A stretch of 64,000 bases of DNA from an uncultured Pseudomonadales bacterium (GTDB taxonomy: Bacteria; Pseudomonadota; Gammaproteobacteria; Pseudomonadales; Azotimanducaceae): the NCBI GenBank assembly GCA_937775265.1, contig CALKBV010000008.1, forward strand, positions 62,001-126,000. The letters run 5' to 3'. Below the pieces are notes generated by a model. That model had not been told where the DNA came from. It made no database searches and was given only the letters and a program-made list of their open reading frames with translations. Shown in pieces: positions 47,041 through 57,902 of this stretch. Every line of letters starts with the position of its first letter. The stretch's first letter is position 1. The position numbers were made by a program, and so were the translations under genes.

Positions 47041-48039
47041 TTACGGTGACCCGGCGCCTTCCTGATTGCCTGCCTTGAAAACCATATTCAGAATCTCACT
47101 GGCAGCACTGAAAGGCGTTAACTGACCGGCAGCAACCTGCATCTCAAGCTCCGGGTAGGAGTGTCTCACTTCATCACTGGCCAGGATTCGCTGTTCGATT
47201 TCCATGGTGATCAGTGTTTTTAACCAGATGACGTTCTGAGTTTCCCGTCGTACCGTAAAGCTATCGTTGGTTTTAGCCAATTGTTCAAACTCAGTAATCA
47301 TGCCCCAGACTTCCACCAGATTCGATCGCTCCAGGGCAGAACAGGTAAGAACTTTTGGCTTCCAGGCATCATTGGTCCGAAATATGTTGAATGCGCTCTG
47401 GAAGAACTGCTGCGTCTGCATCGCGAGCCCGATGCTATCGCCATCTGCCTTATTGATAACAACGCCATCAACCAGCTCCGTGATGCCCCGCTTTATTCCC
47501 TGGAGGTCATCGCCACTGTTAGGCACCATCAGCAACAGGAAGAAATCTACCATACCGTGGACTTCAACCTCGGATTGCCCAACGCCAACCGTTTCAATCA
47601 GGATGACGTCGTAACCTGACGCCTCGCAAAGCAAGATACATTCTCGGGTTCTTTGTGCGATGCCACCCATTACACCGGATGAGGGTGAAGGTCGGATAAA
47701 CGCATTCTCGGACCGTGACAGCTCAGGCATCCGGGTTTTGTCGCCAAGAATGCTGCCACCGGCAACCGGCGAACTGGGATCCACCGCGAGCACTGCGACT
47801 TTTTTGCCCTGATTGATTAGCTGTAATCCAAAGGACTCGATGAAGGTAGACTTGCCCACACCCGGGACACCGGAAATGCCAACGCGAAGGCTATTTCCAC
47901 TGTGCGGCAGCGCTGATTCAATCAGTGATACTGCCGCCTCACGATCCTGCGCTCGCTTACTTTCAATCAACGTGATCGATTTAGCCAGGGCGCGGCGTGA
48001 CCCACTTACCAGCCATTCAAGGTCTGGGACCACGGCCAT
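47041..48039 (-). CDS. meaB: methylmalonyl-CoA mutase-associated GTPase
   Basis: This 332-residue G3E-family P-loop GTPase protects and loads cobalamin on methylmalonyl-CoA mutase. The Walker A GISGVPGVGKST lies at 55-66, with VDPSSP, IETVGVGQSEVEV and the NKADG specificity loop. Its ATG overlaps the mutase stop (TGATG), ensuring coupled translation. Formerly annotated ArgK. Confidence 0.95.
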   Translation of the reverse strand: MAVVPDLEWLVSGSRRALAKSITLIESKRAQDREAAVSLIESALPHSGNSLRVGISGVPGVGKSTFIESFGLQLINQGKKVAVLAVDPSSPVAGGSILGDKTRMPELSRSENAFIRPSPSSGVMGGIAQRTRECILLCEASGYDVILIETVGVGQSEVEVHGMVDFFLLLMVPNSGDDLQGIKRGITELVDGVVINKADGDSIGLAMQTQQFFQSAFNIFRTNDAWKPKVLTCSALERSNLVEVWGMITEFEQLAKTNDSFTVRRETQNVIWLKTLITMEIEQRILASDEVRHSYPELEMQVAAGQLTPFSAASEILNMVFKAGNQEGAGSP

Positions 48040-50192
48040 CAGACGTTAGCTTCAATGACCCTCAGGACCTCGTCAGCTGCCTGGGGAATGGGCGTGCCGG
48101 GCCCAAAGATCCCTTTCACACCAACCTGTTCCAGATAGCCATAGTCCTGTTTAGGAATGACGCCACCGATGATCACCGCGATATCACTGGATTCTGCTTT
48201 TTGCAGTTCGTTAATCAATTGCGGAATCATCGTTTTGTGCCCAGCCGCCTGAGACGATACACCGATGACATGGACGTCGTTTTCAACCGCCTGACGGACA
48301 ACTTCTTCCGGCGTTGAGAACATGGGAGACAGGTCTATATCAAAGCCTACATCGGCAAAAGCAGTGGCTATTACCTTGGCACCACGATCGTGACCGTCCT
48401 GGCCCATCTTGCAGACCAGCATTCGGGGACGCCGACCCTGCGCCTCTTCAAATTTATCGACCCGGCCAATAATACCCTGCCAGGCTTCGTCGTCCTTGTA
48501 GAAACTGCCATAGACGCCTTGCGTTGTTTTGGCTTCAGCCGCATACCGGCCGTATACCGACTCCAGAGCACTCGACACCTCGCCAACGGTAGCCCGGGCA
48601 CGGACAGCCTCAATAGCAAGCGTCAGCAGATTGCCATCTCCATTTGCCGCGGCCTCACTTAATGCGTTAAGCCCAGCTTCAACTTTACCTGCATCACGTC
48701 CCTTTCGAATTTTGGCCAGTCCCTCCAGCTGAGACTTTCTGACAGCGGGGTTATCGATTTCCATAATATCGACGTCACCCTGCTCCTCAGTCTGGTATTT
48801 ATTAACGCCAACGATAACTTTTTCACCACGATCAATCAGCGCTTGTTTACGTGCGGCGGCTTCTTCAATACGTAATTTTGGCAAACCAGTTTCGATAGCC
48901 TTGGCCATACCCCCATGGTCTTCGATTTCCTCGATCAACCCCCATGCTTTGTCACCAATGGCTTTGGTCAAGGATTCCATCATGTAAGAGCCACCCCAGG
49001 GATCGATCACATCGGTGATACCGGTTTCTTCCTGGATAACCAACTGGGTGTTTCGTGCAATACGGGCCGCGAATTCACTGGGCAGCGCAATTGCCTCATC
49101 CAGGGCATTGGTGTGCAGGGACTGCGTACCGCCAAAAACCGCCGCCATCGCTTCAATTGTAGTGCGGACGACGTTGTTATACGGGTCCTGTTCAGTCAGC
49201 GACCAGCCAGACGTCTGCGAGTGAGTTCGAAGCATTTTTGAGCGCTGGTTCTGCGGTTCAAACTCCTCCACTATTCGTGCCCATAGCATTCGGGCCGCCC
49301 GTAATTTGGCGATCTCCATGTAAAAATTCATGCCGATACACCAGAAAAACGAGAGCCGCGGTGCAAAATCATCAATCTTGAGGCCCGCCTTTAAGGCCGT
49401 ACGAATATATTCTTTGCCGTCGGCTAGTGTGTAGGCCATCTCAAGGGCGGAGTCCGCTCCAGCTTCCTGCATGTGATAGCCGGAAATGGATATTGTATTA
49501 AAGCGTGGCATGTGTTCTGTGCAATGCGAAATGATGTCACCAATGATTCGCAAAGAAGGTTCAGGAGGATAGATATAGGTGTTACGAACCAGGAATTCCT
49601 TCAGGACATCGTTCTGTATGGTGCCGGCCATCTGCGCCTGTTCTACACCCTGCTCTTCCGCGGCAACAATGTATCCTGCCAGAATAGGCAGTACAGCACC
49701 GTTCATCGTCATGGAAACTGAAATCTTTTCGAGCGGAATGCCATCGAACAGAATCTTCATATCCTCAACAGAGTCAATCGCCACACCCGCTTTGCCAACG
49801 TCATGGGTCACGCGTTCATGATCAGAGTCATAGCCCCGGTGTGTAGCCAGGTCAAAGGCAACCGAAATACCCTGTCCACCCTCAGCCAGCAGCTTGCGGT
49901 AGAAGGCGTTGGATTCTTCGGCTGTTGAAAACCCCGCATACTGACGAATCGTCCAGGGGCGACCTGCGTACATGGTTGCCTGGGGACCGCGAATAAAGGG
50001 TTCAAGCCCAGGCATTGAATTAGTGTACTCAAGTGCTTCCAGGTCCTCCGCGGTATAAAGCGGTTTCAGTTCAATCCCTTCAGGCGTATTCCGATTAAGC
50101 GATTCAAGCGGTTTACCCTTCAATTGTTTTTCTGCTTCAGCCTTCCAGCCATCAAGACTGAATGGCGGTGCAGAATATTTTCTGTCAGACAT
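48039..50192 (-). CDS. scpA: methylmalonyl-CoA mutase (large, cobalamin-binding)
   Basis: This 717-residue protein interconverts (R)-methylmalonyl-CoA and succinyl-CoA. The N-terminal TIM barrel has [35 protein letters not shown] and [17 protein letters not shown]. The C-terminal B12 domain carries DGHDRG (base-off/His-on) and [11 protein letters not shown] single chain of this length is catalytically complete without a small subunit. Both ends overlap neighbours by one base, meaning tight coupling with epimerase and meaB. Confidence 0.97.
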   Translation of the reverse strand: MSDRKYSAPPFSLDGWKAEAEKQLKGKPLESLNRNTPEGIELKPLYTAEDLEALEYTNSMPGLEPFIRGPQATMYAGRPWTIRQYAGFSTAEESNAFYRKLLAEGGQGISVAFDLATHRGYDSDHERVTHDVGKAGVAIDSVEDMKILFDGIPLEKISVSMTMNGAVLPILAGYIVAAEEQGVEQAQMAGTIQNDVLKEFLVRNTYIYPPEPSLRIIGDIISHCTEHMPRFNTISISGYHMQEAGADSALEMAYTLADGKEYIRTALKAGLKIDDFAPRLSFFWCIGMNFYMEIAKLRAARMLWARIVEEFEPQNQRSKMLRTHSQTSGWSLTEQDPYNNVVRTTIEAMAAVFGGTQSLHTNALDEAIALPSEFAARIARNTQLVIQEETGITDVIDPWGGSYMMESLTKAIGDKAWGLIEEIEDHGGMAKAIETGLPKLRIEEAAARKQALIDRGEKVIVGVNKYQTEEQGDVDIMEIDNPAVRKSQLEGLAKIRKGRDAGKVEAGLNALSEAAANGDGNLLTLAIEAVRARATVGEVSSALESVYGRYAAEAKTTQGVYGSFYKDDEAWQGIIGRVDKFEEAQGRRPRMLVCKMGQDGHDRGAKVIATAFADVGFDIDLSPMFSTPEEVVRQAVENDVHVIGVSSQAAGHKTMIPQLINELQKAESSDIAVIIGGVIPKQDYGYLEQVGVKGIFGPGTPIPQAADEVLRVIEANV

Positions 50193-50602
50193 TAGTGACC
50201 CTCCGGGTATTCGTTCAATTCGATCAATACACCATCACAGGACTTGGGGTGAATAAATATGACGCGGGTATTGTGTGCACCAACCGAAGGCTCGTCCGAC
50301 AGGAACCGGTAGCCCTTGTCCTTCAGGTTAACGACATCTTCATCGAGGTTATCGGAACGAAAGCAGAGGTGGTGAATACCGGGGCCACGCTTTTCCAGGT
50401 GCTGGACCAGAGGACCCTGGCCATCAAGCGGGTGAACCAGCTCTATCGATGTACCATCAATGGGAAAGAACGCTGTCGTTGTTTTCGCCGCTTCGACATT
50501 CTCTGTTCCTTCGAACGTCAGTCCGAAGTCACCGAGAAACCGGTCGATGGCTCGTTGAAGATCCGGAACTGCAATCGCTATATGATCCAACGCTACTATC
50601 AT
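50192..50602 (-). CDS. mce: methylmalonyl-CoA epimerase
   Basis: This 136-residue VOC protein converts (S)- to (R)-methylmalonyl-CoA. Metal ligands appear in [11 protein letters not shown] (His), [11 protein letters not shown] (His) and VLIELNEY (Glu); the catalytic acids IELVHPL and [16 protein letters not shown] segments match the family. GAGG precedes the ATG. It is placed between the carboxylase and the mutase, in pathway order. Confidence 0.93.
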   Translation of the reverse strand: MIVALDHIAIAVPDLQRAIDRFLGDFGLTFEGTENVEAAKTTTAFFPIDGTSIELVHPLDGQGPLVQHLEKRGPGIHHLCFRSDNLDEDVVNLKDKGYRFLSDEPSVGAHNTRVIFIHPKSCDGVLIELNEYPEGH

Positions 50603-50614
50603 GGTGGTGCCTCG

Positions 50615-53458
50615 TTATTTAAATCCTGTGTATGAAAGAAAATTATCAGTCTGTCTCCGAATCTCTGCATCTTTTTCTTCCAGAGATTCGATGACAACTT
50701 CTTCATCTGGTGTCACTTTGAATATCGGCTGGCCCTTCTTTATGATCAAAGCATCCGTATCAAGCAAGACTTCATCAACCGTACCCGCAAAGGGAGCATG
50801 TACCTTGTTAAACATCTTCATCACTTCAGTAATGAACAATGGATCACCGACCTCGAAGTGCTGACCCGCCTCAACGAACGCAGGGCGATCTGGGGCCTCA
50901 CGCGCATAGTACATGCCGCCCGTTGGTGCTGTTATTTCATTACCGGAAATTGCAGGCGGTGGCGACAATATCTTGAAGGCTGCCTCCTGGGTATCACGAT
51001 CCTGCAATCGTTGCGGAATGATAACGCCCAGGCCGGCGGTAACTTTAAGGTTAAAGAAGCCGGTTCTCCTGCCGATGTAGGGCAGAACTGAAAGAATATC
51101 GAATCCAAGCTGGAACCCGTGATGCGCGGCCTGGATGTCTGCCAACCGAGCCCCAAACACGTCTTTGCCTTTCTTGCCCTTAAGCGCTTTGCCCAGCGCC
51201 TGCCAGTCCGAGATCCCTGATTCTGCCTCCAGGCTGTCGTAAAACCCGAGTGCCTCCTGCAGAAGTTCATCGTCATGATCCCAAATGGCATACAAGGCAG
51301 GTATTCCGCCCCGTGCATCCATGTTGAGATATCGATAAAGGTTTGCCAGTACCCGAACAGGGTTTGATAGCCATTCCACACCATCTTTGCCGATCGCAAA
51401 GTGTTGCTGGTTAAGCGCCAGCCAACCTGAAAGGTAATGCGGTTCTGCAAACAATCGGTTGATCGCACGAGCCAGCAAACTCGCCTTACGCGTCATGATT
51501 TCTTTTACTGCCGACTGATAGGCGGCATCCGTGTTTTGTTCCAACTGGTACTTCTGGATTTCATTGTAAGCGTGCACAATGTCAATGTTGTCACTGACCG
51601 CTTTCAACTGCCCGACGGCTGTCAGATATGGCAGTACGAAGTTGGTCGCCGGTCTGGCTTCGACATTGTTACCCATCAACCAGTTGACCAGGCCGTAAAG
51701 AAACTCGATGTTTGTGCTGAGGTTCTCGCCGCTGAGTCGGGTCTGCCTTAGAATCTCCGCCATCTGCGCGTAGGATTCAGCTCGCCCCCCACCGGTACTT
51801 AGCAGGAGCGCAATGTTGGAATCATAGGCTCCCGCCAGGTGGTATTTCATGAACACATCTGTATCGGGATTGTGCAGGCAGATGCCCTGGTCATCGCGAA
51901 TTTCGCCTTCGATGGTATCTGACCATTGTGTGATAACACCACCGGCATGTGGTTTCAGTGCAGGATCGGTCGCATTCATTCTTGCTTCAAGTGAAGCTGG
52001 TTCCCGACGCTCACGGGCCGGTTTTGGCAGCCGTTTGCCATGGCGAGCCAGCAACACCATTAGCTCTACGATGGAATCGACCGTAAATGAATCATCGCTG
52101 TTATCCGGATTTGTAAACCGCAGGCTGTAGCACAGTTCACTGACCCTGTGTTCTACCTGTACCCGGGTGTTCATCTCCATGAAATAGTGACGATTACCAT
52201 CGATAATACATTCGAAGGTGGAGACAGAATCAAGACCGACCGCACCGCCGAAGCGTGATGCTTCTTCTTCCATTTCCTCGAGCATTTTTAGATCAGTTTC
52301 GAGTGTTTTTCTCTCGGTCTTGTTATCAGTTCGTTCAATCGCCTCAGTCAGCTCTTCTACAGTAACCGAGACCTCAAGCAGCTTCTGCTCATTCATCTGT
52401 ACTGAGCAGTCTCGTCCACCGAGCGTGGTACACCAGTCGCCGTTGCCGATTACCTGTATTTCAAGGTGGCGGACGGTTTCAACATTGATCTCTGCAAGCA
52501 CATTCTTGTTGTCGCCAACGCCTGTGGCTTTGACCTCAGAGAGAACCTCTCGCAGCAATGGCGCAACAGGCTTGACAGCCTGGCTCAGTTTTTTTGCAGC
52601 GCTGCCTTTATAGTGACCCGGCGCGTCAAGAATTCTTTGACCTTTACCGCCACCACCACCGATAGCCTTGAGTCTGATTCTATTGTCCGGGTTTTTTCTG
52701 AAAATTTTGCCTATTTCGGCCGCAAGGGTTTCTGCCAGCTGGCCAACCGAGAAAAGATCGATGCCCTTGGTATAGGACGCATCCAAAACCAGTTCGGCTT
52801 TTTCATCGAGCGTACTGGCCGAGTTCATCGCCGATTTACTGATCTTAAGGCCGTACTTTTTAATCACTGCCTGCAGTTGCTTCTCACCGGGATGCAGTCT
52901 TAACAACGTCAGCGTAGTAGCATTGTCGATCCCCGGTGTCACAGAGACATCAACTTCCAGAGCGGTACGCTTGGCAAGATCTTTTCTACCGGCTGTCTCA
53001 ACGGTGCCTGAACAGGGGCCGATAAAGTTCAACCCAGCAGCTTCCATAGCAGAAACCATCGCTTCATCCTCTGCCATAAAGCCGTACCCGGCGAAGATAC
53101 TGTCGTATCCATTGTCCCTTGCTATTTGAACGATCTGGGCGATACGTGCGTTACGTTCTTCTTTGGTCGCACCGGTGTAGTCCTGAACCCGATGCACCCT
53201 GGAGGGATTGACGTGTTTTCGCAATTCAGGTGACAGGGCATTGGCATAAGTGATGGAGTCTTTCTCTGACAGAAGGATTCCAAAGTCTTCTATGCCCATC
53301 TCCTCAAACACCGTCATGGTCTCTAAACGAATAGGACCTCGACAGATAATCAGTGGTCGCATGTCCGTGCAACTGAAGGACTGTTCCCAGGGGGAGCCCG
53401 ATGACTTGCGCCGAAGTTTATGGACCAGGGAGTTACGTAAATAGTATTGGTCAGACAT
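50615..53458 (-). CDS. large atypical biotin carboxylase/biotin carrier subunit of an acyl-CoA carboxylase
   Basis: This 947-residue protein is predicted to supply carboxybiotin to the carboxyltransferase next to it, probably for propionyl-CoA. Biotin carboxylase landmarks are GYGFMAEDEAMVSAMEAAG and FIGPCSGTV (about 124-153), KAIGGGGGKGQRI (264-276), RHLEIQVIG, GGRDCSVQMNEQKLLE and the catalytic YFMEMNTRVQVEHRVSE. Between residues about 176 and 262 there is a segment much longer than in ordinary biotin carboxylases. A roughly 330-residue helical middle follows, then the biotinyl motif EVMKMFN (Lys about 881), leaving an unusual 66-residue tail. It differs clearly from the 668-residue liuD product. 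GGGGCC precedes the ATG; it starts nine bases after the beta-subunit stop. Confidence 0.85.
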   Translation of the reverse strand: MSDQYYLRNSLVHKLRRKSSGSPWEQSFSCTDMRPLIICRGPIRLETMTVFEEMGIEDFGILLSEKDSITYANALSPELRKHVNPSRVHRVQDYTGATKEERNARIAQIVQIARDNGYDSIFAGYGFMAEDEAMVSAMEAAGLNFIGPCSGTVETAGRKDLAKRTALEVDVSVTPGIDNATTLTLLRLHPGEKQLQAVIKKYGLKISKSAMNSASTLDEKAELVLDASYTKGIDLFSVGQLAETLAAEIGKIFRKNPDNRIRLKAIGGGGGKGQRILDAPGHYKGSAAKKLSQAVKPVAPLLREVLSEVKATGVGDNKNVLAEINVETVRHLEIQVIGNGDWCTTLGGRDCSVQMNEQKLLEVSVTVEELTEAIERTDNKTERKTLETDLKMLEEMEEEASRFGGAVGLDSVSTFECIIDGNRHYFMEMNTRVQVEHRVSELCYSLRFTNPDNSDDSFTVDSIVELMVLLARHGKRLPKPARERREPASLEARMNATDPALKPHAGGVITQWSDTIEGEIRDDQGICLHNPDTDVFMKYHLAGAYDSNIALLLSTGGGRAESYAQMAEILRQTRLSGENLSTNIEFLYGLVNWLMGNNVEARPATNFVLPYLTAVGQLKAVSDNIDIVHAYNEIQKYQLEQNTDAAYQSAVKEIMTRKASLLARAINRLFAEPHYLSGWLALNQQHFAIGKDGVEWLSNPVRVLANLYRYLNMDARGGIPALYAIWDHDDELLQEALGFYDSLEAESGISDWQALGKALKGKKGKDVFGARLADIQAAHHGFQLGFDILSVLPYIGRRTGFFNLKVTAGLGVIIPQRLQDRDTQEAAFKILSPPPAISGNEITAPTGGMYYAREAPDRPAFVEAGQHFEVGDPLFITEVMKMFNKVHAPFAGTVDEVLLDTDALIIKKGQPIFKVTPDEEVVIESLEEKDAEIRRQTDNFLSYTGFK

Positions 53459-53467
53459 GACGGCCCC

Positions 53468-55192
53468 TTAGTGAAATTCGCGCTGGATGCCAGCGAATGG
53501 TCTGGGTTCATAGTGCCTCAGGTGGAACGCCATGTTGTCTGCCAATACCTGACGCAGGTCAGATGGCATCACAATCTGTGAAACCGAACCAAGGCTGAGT
53601 GCCTCCTTCGGGTTCATTAGCTCCTTCTCATAACGCTTGCCCAATATGGCTTCTTCTGCCGCCAGCCAGCTGGCAGCATTCGCCTTTGCGCCTGTTTCCA
53701 ACTGGACACCTTTGATACCTTGCGCCTGAAGTGCCACCCTTTCCTTTTCTACTCTCTGTTTCAAACCTCCACGAAGACCGCGCAGTTCATCTTTGTAGAC
53801 GAATTCAACGCCAGGCGGACCCATAACAGCAACCCGGGTAGTTGGCATTGCTATGACCAAGTCAGCGCCCGTAGGATAGTTGTTGTAAGAAGCGTAAGCG
53901 CCACCGATGGCATTGCGAATCAGGACCAGAAAGCGAGGCGTTCGCAGGTCAATAATCGCATCAAGCATGGCACGGCCAGCCTGGACAATACCGCGACTTT
54001 CCTGTTCCTTTCCCGGGAGGAAGCCCGTCGTATCTTCCATAAAGACGACGGGGATATTATAAAGGTTGCAAAACCGAATAAAACGCGCGTTCTTGTAGGC
54101 AGCATCAATATCAATCTGACCCGAGCCAACCGCTGAATTGTTAGCGACGAACCCAACGACATTGCCACCAAGCCGTCCGAAGCAGGTGATTGTGTTCCTG
54201 GCACGGTCTGGCTGAATTTCAAAATAGTCACCATGATCGCAAACCTGCTGAATGATAATGCTGACGTCGACGGGTGTGTTGAAACCAGTGGGCGAGTTGA
54301 ATGCTTTTTTGAACAGCAGGTCGATGTCCCAGGTCTTTCGGTCGGTGGGATCAGATGTGGGCTGGAAAGGTGCCATTTCTGCGTTGCCACTCGGCAGATA
54401 TCGAAGCAACTCCTTCGCGGTCTGCAGTGCTGTGACTTCATCTTCGACAGTGATGTCAGTAACACCGCTTTGAGAATGAACACTGGGTCCACCGAGCTCG
54501 TCGGCCGTGACGTCTTCACCAAGGACAGATTTTACAACACCAGGGCCAGTCAACCCGAAGAAGGTTTCTTTCGGTTGAATCAGGAAACTGCCCTGTCTGG
54601 GAAGATAGGAACCGCCACCAGCATTAAAACCAAACATACACATAATTGAAGGTACGACGCCGCTGATTTTCCTAAGGGCAGTAAAGGCTTCTGCATAGCC
54701 GTCAAGGCCACCGACGCCGGCAGGTACAAAGGCACCTGATGAATCGTTCATACCGATAAGCGGTATCTTGTGCTTACCTGCCAATTCGTAGAGGCGGGCA
54801 AGTTTTTTACCATTGGTGGCATCCATCGAACCAGCGCGGATGGTGAAGTCGTGCCCGTAAAGCGCAACGTCTCGACCTTCCACCTCAACGACCGCTGTAA
54901 CCAATGACGCGCCATCAAGATTGGGGCCCCAATTCTGGAACTGTATTTTTGGTGGTTTTGAGGTCAGGACCTTGATCCTTTCCCACACCGTCATTCGATT
55001 TTTCAGGTGCTGCCGCTGTACATTTTTAAAACCCGCAGAGACAAAGGGTTTTTGCCTAATGTTATGGGCTTCCTCCAGGGTTTCTTCGTAGAGTCCAGGC
55101 TGGTAGTCGATCTGACCCGGCGCCGAAAACTCCATCGGCTTGGACTCGGTAAACGGATTCTTAATGCTTGGGATCATCTTATTCTTGGGCAT
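53468..55192 (-). CDS. acyl-CoA (probably propionyl-CoA) carboxyltransferase subunit
   Basis: This 574-residue crotonase-fold carboxyltransferase has oxyanion-hole segments [16 protein letters not shown] and [14 protein letters not shown], then [20 protein letters not shown] and the C-terminal half [20 protein letters not shown]. The C-terminal [18 protein letters not shown] is non-standard. It pairs with the 947-residue biotin subunit and heads the five-gene operon leading to succinyl-CoA, so propionyl-CoA is the likely substrate. The family alone would also allow acetyl-CoA or another short acyl-CoA. Confidence 0.88.
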   Translation of the reverse strand: MPKNKMIPSIKNPFTESKPMEFSAPGQIDYQPGLYEETLEEAHNIRQKPFVSAGFKNVQRQHLKNRMTVWERIKVLTSKPPKIQFQNWGPNLDGASLVTAVVEVEGRDVALYGHDFTIRAGSMDATNGKKLARLYELAGKHKIPLIGMNDSSGAFVPAGVGGLDGYAEAFTALRKISGVVPSIMCMFGFNAGGGSYLPRQGSFLIQPKETFFGLTGPGVVKSVLGEDVTADELGGPSVHSQSGVTDITVEDEVTALQTAKELLRYLPSGNAEMAPFQPTSDPTDRKTWDIDLLFKKAFNSPTGFNTPVDVSIIIQQVCDHGDYFEIQPDRARNTITCFGRLGGNVVGFVANNSAVGSGQIDIDAAYKNARFIRFCNLYNIPVVFMEDTTGFLPGKEQESRGIVQAGRAMLDAIIDLRTPRFLVLIRNAIGGAYASYNNYPTGADLVIAMPTTRVAVMGPPGVEFVYKDELRGLRGGLKQRVEKERVALQAQGIKGVQLETGAKANAASWLAAEEAILGKRYEKELMNPKEALSLGSVSQIVMPSDLRQVLADNMAFHLRHYEPRPFAGIQREFH

Positions 55193-55286
55193 AGGCTAAT
55201 TCAGTTCAGGGCCACGGAAATCGTGGCGATTATATAGATTTCTCAGTATCGCAGCCATAAGGCAGGACGATCATTACATTAGTCAC

Positions 55287-55302
55287 CTTTATAGTGATAA
55301 AG
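55287..55302. promoter_or_regulatory. inverted repeat in divergent promoter region
   Basis: CTTTAT-AGTG-ATAAAG is a 6-bp inverted repeat with four-base spacer in the approximately 174-bp gap between the divergent carboxyltransferase and SDR genes. Its position suits an operator shared by both. No regulator is assigned. Confidence 0.4.
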
Positions 55303-55366
55303 ACACCACACAGAGGTTTCGCCTGATATCATAGCGCGCAAATTTATTATCGATATGGAGTTAACC

Positions 55367-56137
55367 ATGGATATCAACGGAAAAGTCGCCATCATTACAG
55401 GCGGCGCATCAGGACTGGGTTGGGCGACCGCCGAATTGCTGCACAGTAAAGGCGCGAAGATTGCTATCTTTGATATGAATGACGATCTTGGGCAACAAAG
55501 AGCCACAACGCTGGGTGATGGCGCCGTTTATTTCAACGTGAATGTTGCCGACGAAGCCTCTGTACAGGCTGGTATCACTGGCGTACAGGAGGCATTTGGG
55601 ACCGTACATATCTGTTGTAACTACGCTGGTATCGGCACACCGGGCAGGACCGTTGGAAGAGACGGCCCACTGCCGCTCGACTGGTTCAAGCGAGTTATCG
55701 ACGTTAACCTGGTTGGAACCTTTAATGTGATTCGGCTAGCTGCGGCGGTCATGATCAATAACGAACCCGTTACGGACGATGGCTGCCGGGGCGTGATTAT
55801 TAATACCGCGTCTGTTGCAGCTTATGAAGGACAAATCGGACAGGCTGCCTACAGTGCATCCAAAGGTGGCGTGGTAGCTATGACCCTGCCGATTGCACGG
55901 GATCTTGCCAGTATGGGTGTGCGGGTCAACACCATTGCACCGGGCCTGATCAACACACCAATGCTGCAGGGTTTACCCGAGCCGGCCAAAGAGTCACTGG
56001 CCAATACCGTTCTCTTCCCAAGACGCCTGGGTGAACCTCAGGAAATTGCCCGCGTTGCAGAAATGTTAATCGAGAATGACTATATGAATGGTGAGACCAT
56101 TCGGATGGATGGCGGTATCAGGATGCAACCAAAGTAA
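55367..56137 (+). CDS. SDR, 3-hydroxy-2-methylbutyryl-CoA dehydrogenase-like (HSD17B10 type)
   Basis: In this 256-residue SDR the cofactor loop TGGASGLGWATA, the NxAG motif CNYAGIG, catalytic TASVAAYEGQIGQ and YSASK, and the C-terminal FPRRLGEPQEIA and GETIRMDGG place it with the HSD10/2-methyl-3-hydroxyacyl-CoA dehydrogenases used in isoleucine degradation. I take ATG 55367, with GGAG seven bases upstream. It is divergent from the propionyl-CoA operon, which handles the propionyl-CoA that isoleucine degradation releases. It is a paralogue of the SDR at 23083. Confidence 0.87.
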   Translation: MDINGKVAIITGGASGLGWATAELLHSKGAKIAIFDMNDDLGQQRATTLGDGAVYFNVNVADEASVQAGITGVQEAFGTVHICCNYAGIGTPGRTVGRDGPLPLDWFKRVIDVNLVGTFNVIRLAAAVMINNEPVTDDGCRGVIINTASVAAYEGQIGQAAYSASKGGVVAMTLPIARDLASMGVRVNTIAPGLINTPMLQGLPEPAKESLANTVLFPRRLGEPQEIARVAEMLIENDYMNGETIRMDGGIRMQPK

Positions 56138-56157
56138 GCAGCCTTTTAAGCTGCTTA
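56135..56157 (+). terminator. hairpin at the SDR stop codon
   Basis: An 8-bp perfect stem TAAGCAGC/GCTGCTTA with a 7-base loop contains the SDR stop codon. Only a short T-rich run follows. It could also serve the convergent malic enzyme gene. Confidence 0.5.
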
Positions 56158-56192
56158 TCTCTAACGGCGCCTGGGGTCCTGGTCAATGTCCC

Positions 56193-57902
56193 TTATACTG
56201 GGACATATTCAGGATAGACTGGCTCCCAGATCATTTCGTCCAGGGCCGCCTGAATCTCCAGTTCGGTCCTCATCGGCGCAACGCCCTCTTCCACTGCTCG
56301 AAGTGCCACCGCCAGGGCAACCTGGCGTGATACTTCACGCAGGCGCACGACCGACGGGTACAGTGACCCTGTTTCCAGCTCTTCGTCTTTAACCGATTTT
56401 GCCAGCGCGATCGCCGCTGCACTGACCATACCATCGGTCACTTGTGTCGAATCCGATGCCAGCGCACCCAGTCCCAGACCAGGGAAGATAAAGACGTTAT
56501 TTCCCTGACCAATGACATAACTTCGTCCATTGAGCTCTACCGGCTCATAAGGGCTGCCGGTAGCAACCAGAGCCTGGCCGTTAGACCATTTGAGCAGGTC
56601 GGCGGGTACCGCTTCTGACAAACTGGTTGGGTTGGAGAAAGGCAGAATAATCGGTCGCTCTGTATGAGTGAGCATCGACGCAACGATTTCCTGGTGAAAC
56701 GCTCCTGGTGACCCAGACGAACCAATCAAGATCGTCGGCTTGTAGTTATCAACGACAAGCTCAAGGTTTGGATCATTTACATCCAGGCCGTACTTCTGTG
56801 CCAACTCTCTTGGCCATGCAAGCTTCTGCTTGTAGTGGCCATCTTCAAGACGATCAGCAATAACCAGACCCTTACTATCCAGAACAGCAATGGACTCCCT
56901 AATTTCTTCGTCAGACAAACCAAGCTGGGAAAGCTCGTCTATAACCTGCAGCGCAATACCGTAGCCGGCTGCCCCGGCACCATGTATGACTATGCGCTGG
57001 CCCGCCAGTTTCTCACCCTTGACCCGCAGGCCCGAGAGCACACCAGCCAGCGCGACTGCTCCAGTCCCCTGGATGTCATCGTTAAAAGAAAGAAAACGAT
57101 TTCGATACTCTTCCAGCAGGATGAGCGCATTATTATTACGAAAGTCCTCCCATTGAATCAGCGCTTTGGGGAAAACCTCAGCGACGGCTTCCACAAACTC
57201 TTCGCACAATGCGAAGTATTCTTCGCCGGTCAAACGCGGGTGGCGCCAACCCAGGTACAAATCATCATTCAGGAGCTCTTCGTTATTCGTGCCAACATCC
57301 AGACAAATGGGCAGGGTCTCGGCGGGATGAATACCTGCACCAGCGGTATAAAGTGCCAGTTTGCCGACACTAATTGCCATACCCCCGGCACCCTGGTCAC
57401 CGATACCAAGAATGGATTCGCTGTCCGTGATGACAATAAGCCTGATGTCGTCGAAGAAAGGACCGCGGCGTATAATATCCTTCATCTTTCCTTTGTGATC
57501 CGGTGTAATCCAAAGGCCTCGGCCACCACGAAATTCGTGACTGAAGCGTTGCGTCGCCTGACCCACGGTCGGCGTGTAGATGATCGGCATCAGATCCTCC
57601 AGATTGGCGCAAAGCACAGAAAAGAATAGCTGCTCATTTCTGTTCTGCATCGTCACCAGACTGGCGTACTTATCCATCGGCTCCATAATTCGACGGATAG
57701 CAGAGCCCGCGCGCTGCACCTGTTGCTCCAGCGTATTGCTCTCGTGGGGTAACAATCCGGTGAGATGGAAGTCCTCGCGTTCCTGTGCGCTAAAGGCCGT
57801 ACCCTTATTCAGTAACGGGTGTCGGATCAGATCACCCCCACGCAGTGGAACTTCCAAGAATAATTTGCCACTGGCGTCTTTATGTTTCTTTAGGGGTCTC
57901 AT
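56193..57902 (-). CDS. maeA: NAD-dependent malic enzyme
   Basis: This approximately 569-residue enzyme oxidatively decarboxylates malate to pyruvate. Seen are GTAFSAQEREDFHLTGLLP at the N-terminus, the catalytic Tyr in YTPTVGQA, RGLWI, VITDSESILGIGDQGAGG, metal-binding FNDDIQGTGAV, the Rossmann GAGAAGYGIA and the late SNPTSLSEAVP. Length and pattern match E. coli MaeA (565). A longer frame is open upstream but the ATG at 57902 with GGA fits the family. It is monocistronic. Confidence 0.94.
   Translation of the reverse strand: MRPLKKHKDASGKLFLEVPLRGGDLIRHPLLNKGTAFSAQEREDFHLTGLLPHESNTLEQQVQRAGSAIRRIMEPMDKYASLVTMQNRNEQLFFSVLCANLEDLMPIIYTPTVGQATQRFSHEFRGGRGLWITPDHKGKMKDIIRRGPFFDDIRLIVITDSESILGIGDQGAGGMAISVGKLALYTAGAGIHPAETLPICLDVGTNNEELLNDDLYLGWRHPRLTGEEYFALCEEFVEAVAEVFPKALIQWEDFRNNNALILLEEYRNRFLSFNDDIQGTGAVALAGVLSGLRVKGEKLAGQRIVIHGAGAAGYGIALQVIDELSQLGLSDEEIRESIAVLDSKGLVIADRLEDGHYKQKLAWPRELAQKYGLDVNDPNLELVVDNYKPTILIGSSGSPGAFHQEIVASMLTHTERPIILPFSNPTSLSEAVPADLLKWSNGQALVATGSPYEPVELNGRSYVIGQGNNVFIFPGLGLGALASDSTQVTDGMVSAAAIALAKSVKDEELETGSLYPSVVRLREVSRQVALAVALRAVEEGVAPMRTELEIQAALDEMIWEPVYPEYVPV

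Noticed and set aside
53920-54522. 200-residue minus-strand frame
   Set aside because: Alternate frame of the carboxyltransferase gene, which carries all family motifs.
56835-57629. 264-residue plus-strand frame
   Set aside because: It is fully antisense to the malic enzyme gene, which is strongly supported; no motif is present.
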